From: Natronomonas salina
GTDB taxonomy: Archaea; Halobacteriota; Halobacteria; Halobacteriales; Haloarculaceae
Assembly (NCBI RefSeq): GCF_013391105.1
Contig: NZ_CP058335.1
Span: forward strand, 2,914,001 to 2,978,000
Direction: 5' to 3'
Length of the DNA: 64,000 nt
A program made the position numbers and the translations under genes. Numbering within the stretch: position 1 is the stretch's first letter; each line of letters begins with the position of its first letter. The notes under the pieces are model-generated. The model was given only the letters and a program-made list of their open reading frames with translations, ran no database searches and was not told the origin of the DNA. This document shows, one piece after another, positions 61,151 through 64,000 of this stretch.

Positions 61151-64000
61151 CTACGCTTGCTCTAGGAGTGAATCACGCAGGTACTGCAGCGTGTGTAACT
61201 CGGTCATCCCCTCGAAGTCGAGTTGGAACTGCTGCGGTGGCGTGTTCTGACTGTAGACTTTGTCGACCCGCGGTTCACCCTCCGGGGGTTCGTTGAGCGC
61301 CTTCAACACGTCGTGGACGCCGTCGCGATTCTTCACCACCCAGATGGCCTCCTCAGGTTCGAGCGCCGCCATCTTGTCGTAGTCGGCGGGGACGGCCGTC
61401 CGGGTGTCGTGATTCGACCGCTCGGCCTCCACCACGACGATCACATTCCCATCCGCGTCGAGCCCAACCACGTCATATCGATGGCCGTCAGCCTCGTAGT
61501 AGGCCATCACCTCGACGACCGGCGACGACGGATCGTCGACGAATGCCTGTACGAGGTACCGCCGACTCAGCTCCACCATCATCACGTGGAGACTGGATTC
61601 CCCGAGGTCGCCCTCGCCATGGCCGTACCCGACGCCCTCGGTGTAGTCGATCTTCGCTGCCTCACGCCCCTCGGCTGTCACCGTGTAGAGCTTGTGCGGG
61701 TACGAACAATCTTCGGCGAGGACCCCGGCCTCGAGCAGTTCCTGTACCTCGTCGTGACTCACGTCGACGTACTCCTGGAGTCGAACCATACTGTCGTAAA
61801 GGAGGTCGTACTCCCATTCAGCGTCGAACTGCTGTTGGTGAGCCATATAGACGGCCTGGAGGAATCGGAGTTGTGCGTCCGTGTACGGGCTCTGGCGGCG
61901 CTCGGCTGCCGAGAGCTTCAGATTCAACTCACAGATCGGGATCTCATCTCGGGTGACGTCCGCATCGCTGTGACAGCAGTTGATCGCTTGTCGCATGCCG
62001 TCGCTCGTTGGATCGAACCGATTCTCGCAGTTCGCACAGAGGAGGGCATGCTTCTCGGCATCGTACTCGACCGGATCAGGCATCCGGTTCGTGTACGGGA
62101 GCGCGGAGTCGAGTCGAGCATCCTCGTCGATGGCGGCTACGGATGCCGGCTCGGTCTCCGGCACAGGGTCTGTCTCAATCTCGCTGGACGTCGTCTGCTC
62201 TTGATGGCGGGCCATCCGCGCCTGCTGGGTCTGCAACGCAACATCGATCCCGTGCTCCAGTCGCGTCTGATCGCGGACGACGTCCATCGCCGCGTCGAAG
62301 GCAGTCTGGCGGACCTCCGAGAACGGCTCGTCGCTCTCGGGATGGCCCGCTGGAATCGGCGCGCTCTCCAGCAGGAACGGGCGGGGTTCCTCGACGCCGA
62401 ACTCGGAGGGTAGCGACGCGAACCACTGGCCACGATGGAGGCCGCGTAGCCTGTTTGCGACCTCACTCGGTGGCATGTCCTCGGTGGCGAGCCGCTTCGC
62501 GAGGTCGTCGTCGACGGCGACGTTCCCAGTGATGATCGTCGAGACGTTGTTCAGGAGTTCTGCATAGGCCTCGTGGTCGGCCTGCCGGAGCTGGGCGGGG
62601 AACTGCATCGCGAGCGTCATCGACAGCCCGAACGCCCGCGAGCGAGCGAGCAGGTCGGTGACCAGCCCCGAGGAGGCGATGGTCGCTGCCTCCTCGAGGT
62701 ACAGGTTCACGAGCGGGAGGTCCTCTTGGTCGGCCTGGCGGTGGCGTCGCTGGAGTGCACTCCAGAGCTCCGAGAGCAACACGAGCGTGATCGTCCGTTG
62801 GCTCTCGGAGCGGAGCGCCCCCGTATTGACGATGACGACCGCGTCCTCGTCGATCACGTCCCGGAAGTCGAACTGTGGGTCGTCCTCGTCTTCGGGGATG
62901 TGATTGAACAGCTGGCCCAGCCGGTCGTCGAGCGGGACTTTTTCGATACGGTTGGCCACACCCTGCATCAGCTCGTCGAACGATCGCTTGCTGTTGGCGG
63001 CGACACCGGAGAGCATCCGCTGGAGATCCTGGTCGGAGACCGGTGGAGCGTCGCGCGTCTCGTGCATCCGGCTCGCCGCTTCCTGAAGCTCCCGGTGGCG
63101 AAAGGCGTCAGCGCCGTGGACCGGGTCGAACATCGCCTTGACCAGGTACTGGATGATGTCCGGCGATCGGACGGCACTCCAGAATCGGTCGGAGCCCATG
63201 ATGCCGACGAGCATCTCGACGTAGTGGTCGACGATGTTCTCGATCGCGGTCGTCCGATAGATGCCGTCATCGAGCTGATCACGGATATCGAAGAAGGAGA
63301 TCGCGGGCAGCGTCTCTCGGCAATCGAAATAGTAGACGTTCTCGAGGTCGCCGTATCTCGCGTAGTGGGCTTTGAGGTACTCGATGGGCATCCCGTCGCC
63401 CTTCGGGTCGATGAGGATGTTCGCACCGCTGGTGGCCTCATGATTCCAGAGCATGGCGTTGATGAGCGCCGTTGACTTCCCGGAGCCGGTCTTCCCGAAC
63501 CAGGCGGTGTGGAGGTCCTGTAGCGACGGTGGAAGGGCCACGGGTGTCTCGAGTCGGGTGCGGTCGCTGGTCAACGGATAGCCGAGCAGCATCCCGTGGT
63601 CGTACTGGGATAACAGATCGTCATCAGGGCGAGGGATGCCAGTCCGCTCTTCGGGCGTCGCCTGCATCGCCCGTCGGCCCTCGTGAGTGAGCGATTCGCC
63701 ATCGAGCAGACAGAAGTTCGGCGTGGTGAGTGGGTCGGCGACGATGGCTCGCGAGTCGTTCTGCGTGATCGGGAGGCGCTGTCGGAGGCGCTTGGTGAGC
63801 GGCTGGCTGTCGATACAGTCGACGGCGTCGATCTGGTCGGCGATCTCAGTGGTCGACTCGTCGTCAGTGTAGACGCGCGGGACGATGCGATAGTGCTCGT
63901 TGCTCACCGGTTGGAAGGCGCTGCCGAGTTCCTCGAGGACCGGCTTGGCGTCGGAGCCGTCGGCGACCGCACGGACGTTGACGGTGAAGGACTGCCGCGG
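61151..64000 (-). CDS. VirD4/TraG-like DNA-transfer ATPase, cut off by the window edge
   Basis: A very large protein read from the right edge; the frame is open across a GTG at 63907 and continues beyond 64000, so the true start lies outside. Walker A is FGKTGSGKSTALIN (63460-63510) and Walker B LVNLYLEEAATI (about 62690-62715). The motor domain is like VirD4/TraG coupling proteins of conjugative elements. After about residue 570 (counted from the GTG) come a Cys-rich CANCENRF...NCCH site, a winged-helix-like part (VDVSHDEVQELLEAG) and a C-terminal domain with RYDVVGLDADGNVIVVVEAE, resembling a PD-(D/E)xK nuclease fold. Complete length unknown. Likely the DNA pump of an integrated element. 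Confidence 0.85.
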   Translation of the reverse strand, partial: PRQSFTVNVRAVADGSDAKPVLEELGSAFQPVSNEHYRIVPRVYTDDESTTEIADQIDAVDCIDSQPLTKRLRQRLPITQNDSRAIVADPLTTPNFCLLDGESLTHEGRRAMQATPEERTGIPRPDDDLLSQYDHGMLLGYPLTSDRTRLETPVALPPSLQDLHTAWFGKTGSGKSTALINAMLWNHEATSGANILIDPKGDGMPIEYLKAHYARYGDLENVYYFDCRETLPAISFFDIRDQLDDGIYRTTAIENIVDHYVEMLVGIMGSDRFWSAVRSPDIIQYLVKAMFDPVHGADAFRHRELQEAASRMHETRDAPPVSDQDLQRMLSGVAANSKRSFDELMQGVANRIEKVPLDDRLGQLFNHIPEDEDDPQFDFRDVIDEDAVVIVNTGALRSESQRTITLVLLSELWSALQRRHRQADQEDLPLVNLYLEEAATIASSGLVTDLLARSRAFGLSMTLAMQFPAQLRQADHEAYAELLNNVSTIITGNVAVDDDLAKRLATEDMPPSEVANRLRGLHRGQWFASLPSEFGVEEPRPFLLESAPIPAGHPESDEPFSEVRQTAFDAAMDVVRDQTRLEHGIDVALQTQQARMARHQEQTTSSEIETDPVPETEPASVAAIDEDARLDSALPYTNRMPDPVEYDAEKHALLCANCENRFDPTSDGMRQAINCCHSDADVTRDEIPICELNLKLSAAERRQSPYTDAQLRFLQAVYMAHQQQFDAEWEYDLLYDSMVRLQEYVDVSHDEVQELLEAGVLAEDCSYPHKLYTVTAEGREAAKIDYTEGVGYGHGEGDLGESSLHVMMVELSRRYLVQAFVDDPSSPVVEVMAYYEADGHRYDVVGLDADGNVIVVVEAERSNHDTRTAVPADYDKMAALEPEEAIWVVKNRDGVHDVLKALNEPPEGEPRVDKVYSQNTPPQQFQLDFEGMTELHTLQYLRDSLLEQA

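Noticed and set aside
1-64000. Search for tRNA, rRNA and CRISPR arrays
   Set aside because: No T-loop-like GGTTCGAATC in a tRNA context, no rRNA-like stretch and no regularly spaced repeats were seen.

Overview
The window is chromosomal or megaplasmid DNA of a haloarchaeon (class Halobacteria). The evidence is high GC with GC-rich third codon positions, strongly acidic proteins, twin-arginine export signals, surface proteins with archaeosortase-type C-terminal tails, and haloarchaeal families (HTH-10/Bat regulators, TrmB regulators, HalOD1, amphi-Trp, many small CxxC zinc proteins). Putative promoters are TATA-like and several genes look leaderless. I saw no tRNA, rRNA or CRISPR array. The species cannot be named from the window alone.

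Region 1 (1-36.3 kb) is mostly orderly, GC-rich, core-like DNA: an FNT channel, an aldo/keto reductase, a CHAT-domain (caspase-fold) protein beside a 45-residue hydrophobic peptide, a MutS-like ATPase, a PAS/GAF histidine kinase followed by a receiver protein, TspO, a DsbA-like thioredoxin overlapping a membrane protein with a CxxC pair, an R2-like ferritin-fold oxidase, MgtE and several regulators. A transport and osmotic block follows at 21.8-30 kb: an Lrp/RCK_C regulator, an APC permease fused to two Usp domains, a free Usp, then TrkH-TrkA-TrkH for potassium. Next come a beta-helix surface protein, winged-helix proteins, an iron-siderophore-type binding lipoprotein behind two DtxR-type boxes, and a Tat surface protein.

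Region 2 (36.3-54 kb) is looser and more AT-rich. It holds a frameshifted SMR efflux gene, a second TrmB paralogue, a PQQ-type beta-propeller surface protein, a PiT phosphate transporter, HalOD1, an SDR, a cold-shock protein, glutamate dehydrogenase, a lipoprotein, and two relics of one transposase family flanking a quinone-type oxidoreductase. An acyl-CoA synthetase, several tiny membrane proteins and an SCP2-like protein follow. A short dispersed repeat (core CTGTACCGACCGA) recurs between genes from about 39 to 61 kb.

Region 3 (54-64 kb) looks like a mobile or integrated element: a TumE-like/HTH toxin-antitoxin-type pair, a prim-pol of the NrS-1 type preceded by about 950 bp of non-coding DNA with repeated GGGTGTGA boxes (a candidate origin), tiny membrane proteins, a cystathionine gamma-synthase-type enzyme, and a large VirD4/TraG-like DNA-transfer ATPase with an extended C-terminus that runs off the right edge.

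The best candidate for a little-described system is the CHAT protein (3619-5847) with its convergent micro-peptide (5988-6125). Its catalytic His/Cys pair is visible, and the peptide is compact and appears to be transcribed leaderless. Function assignments come from motif reading by eye; no database search was possible.
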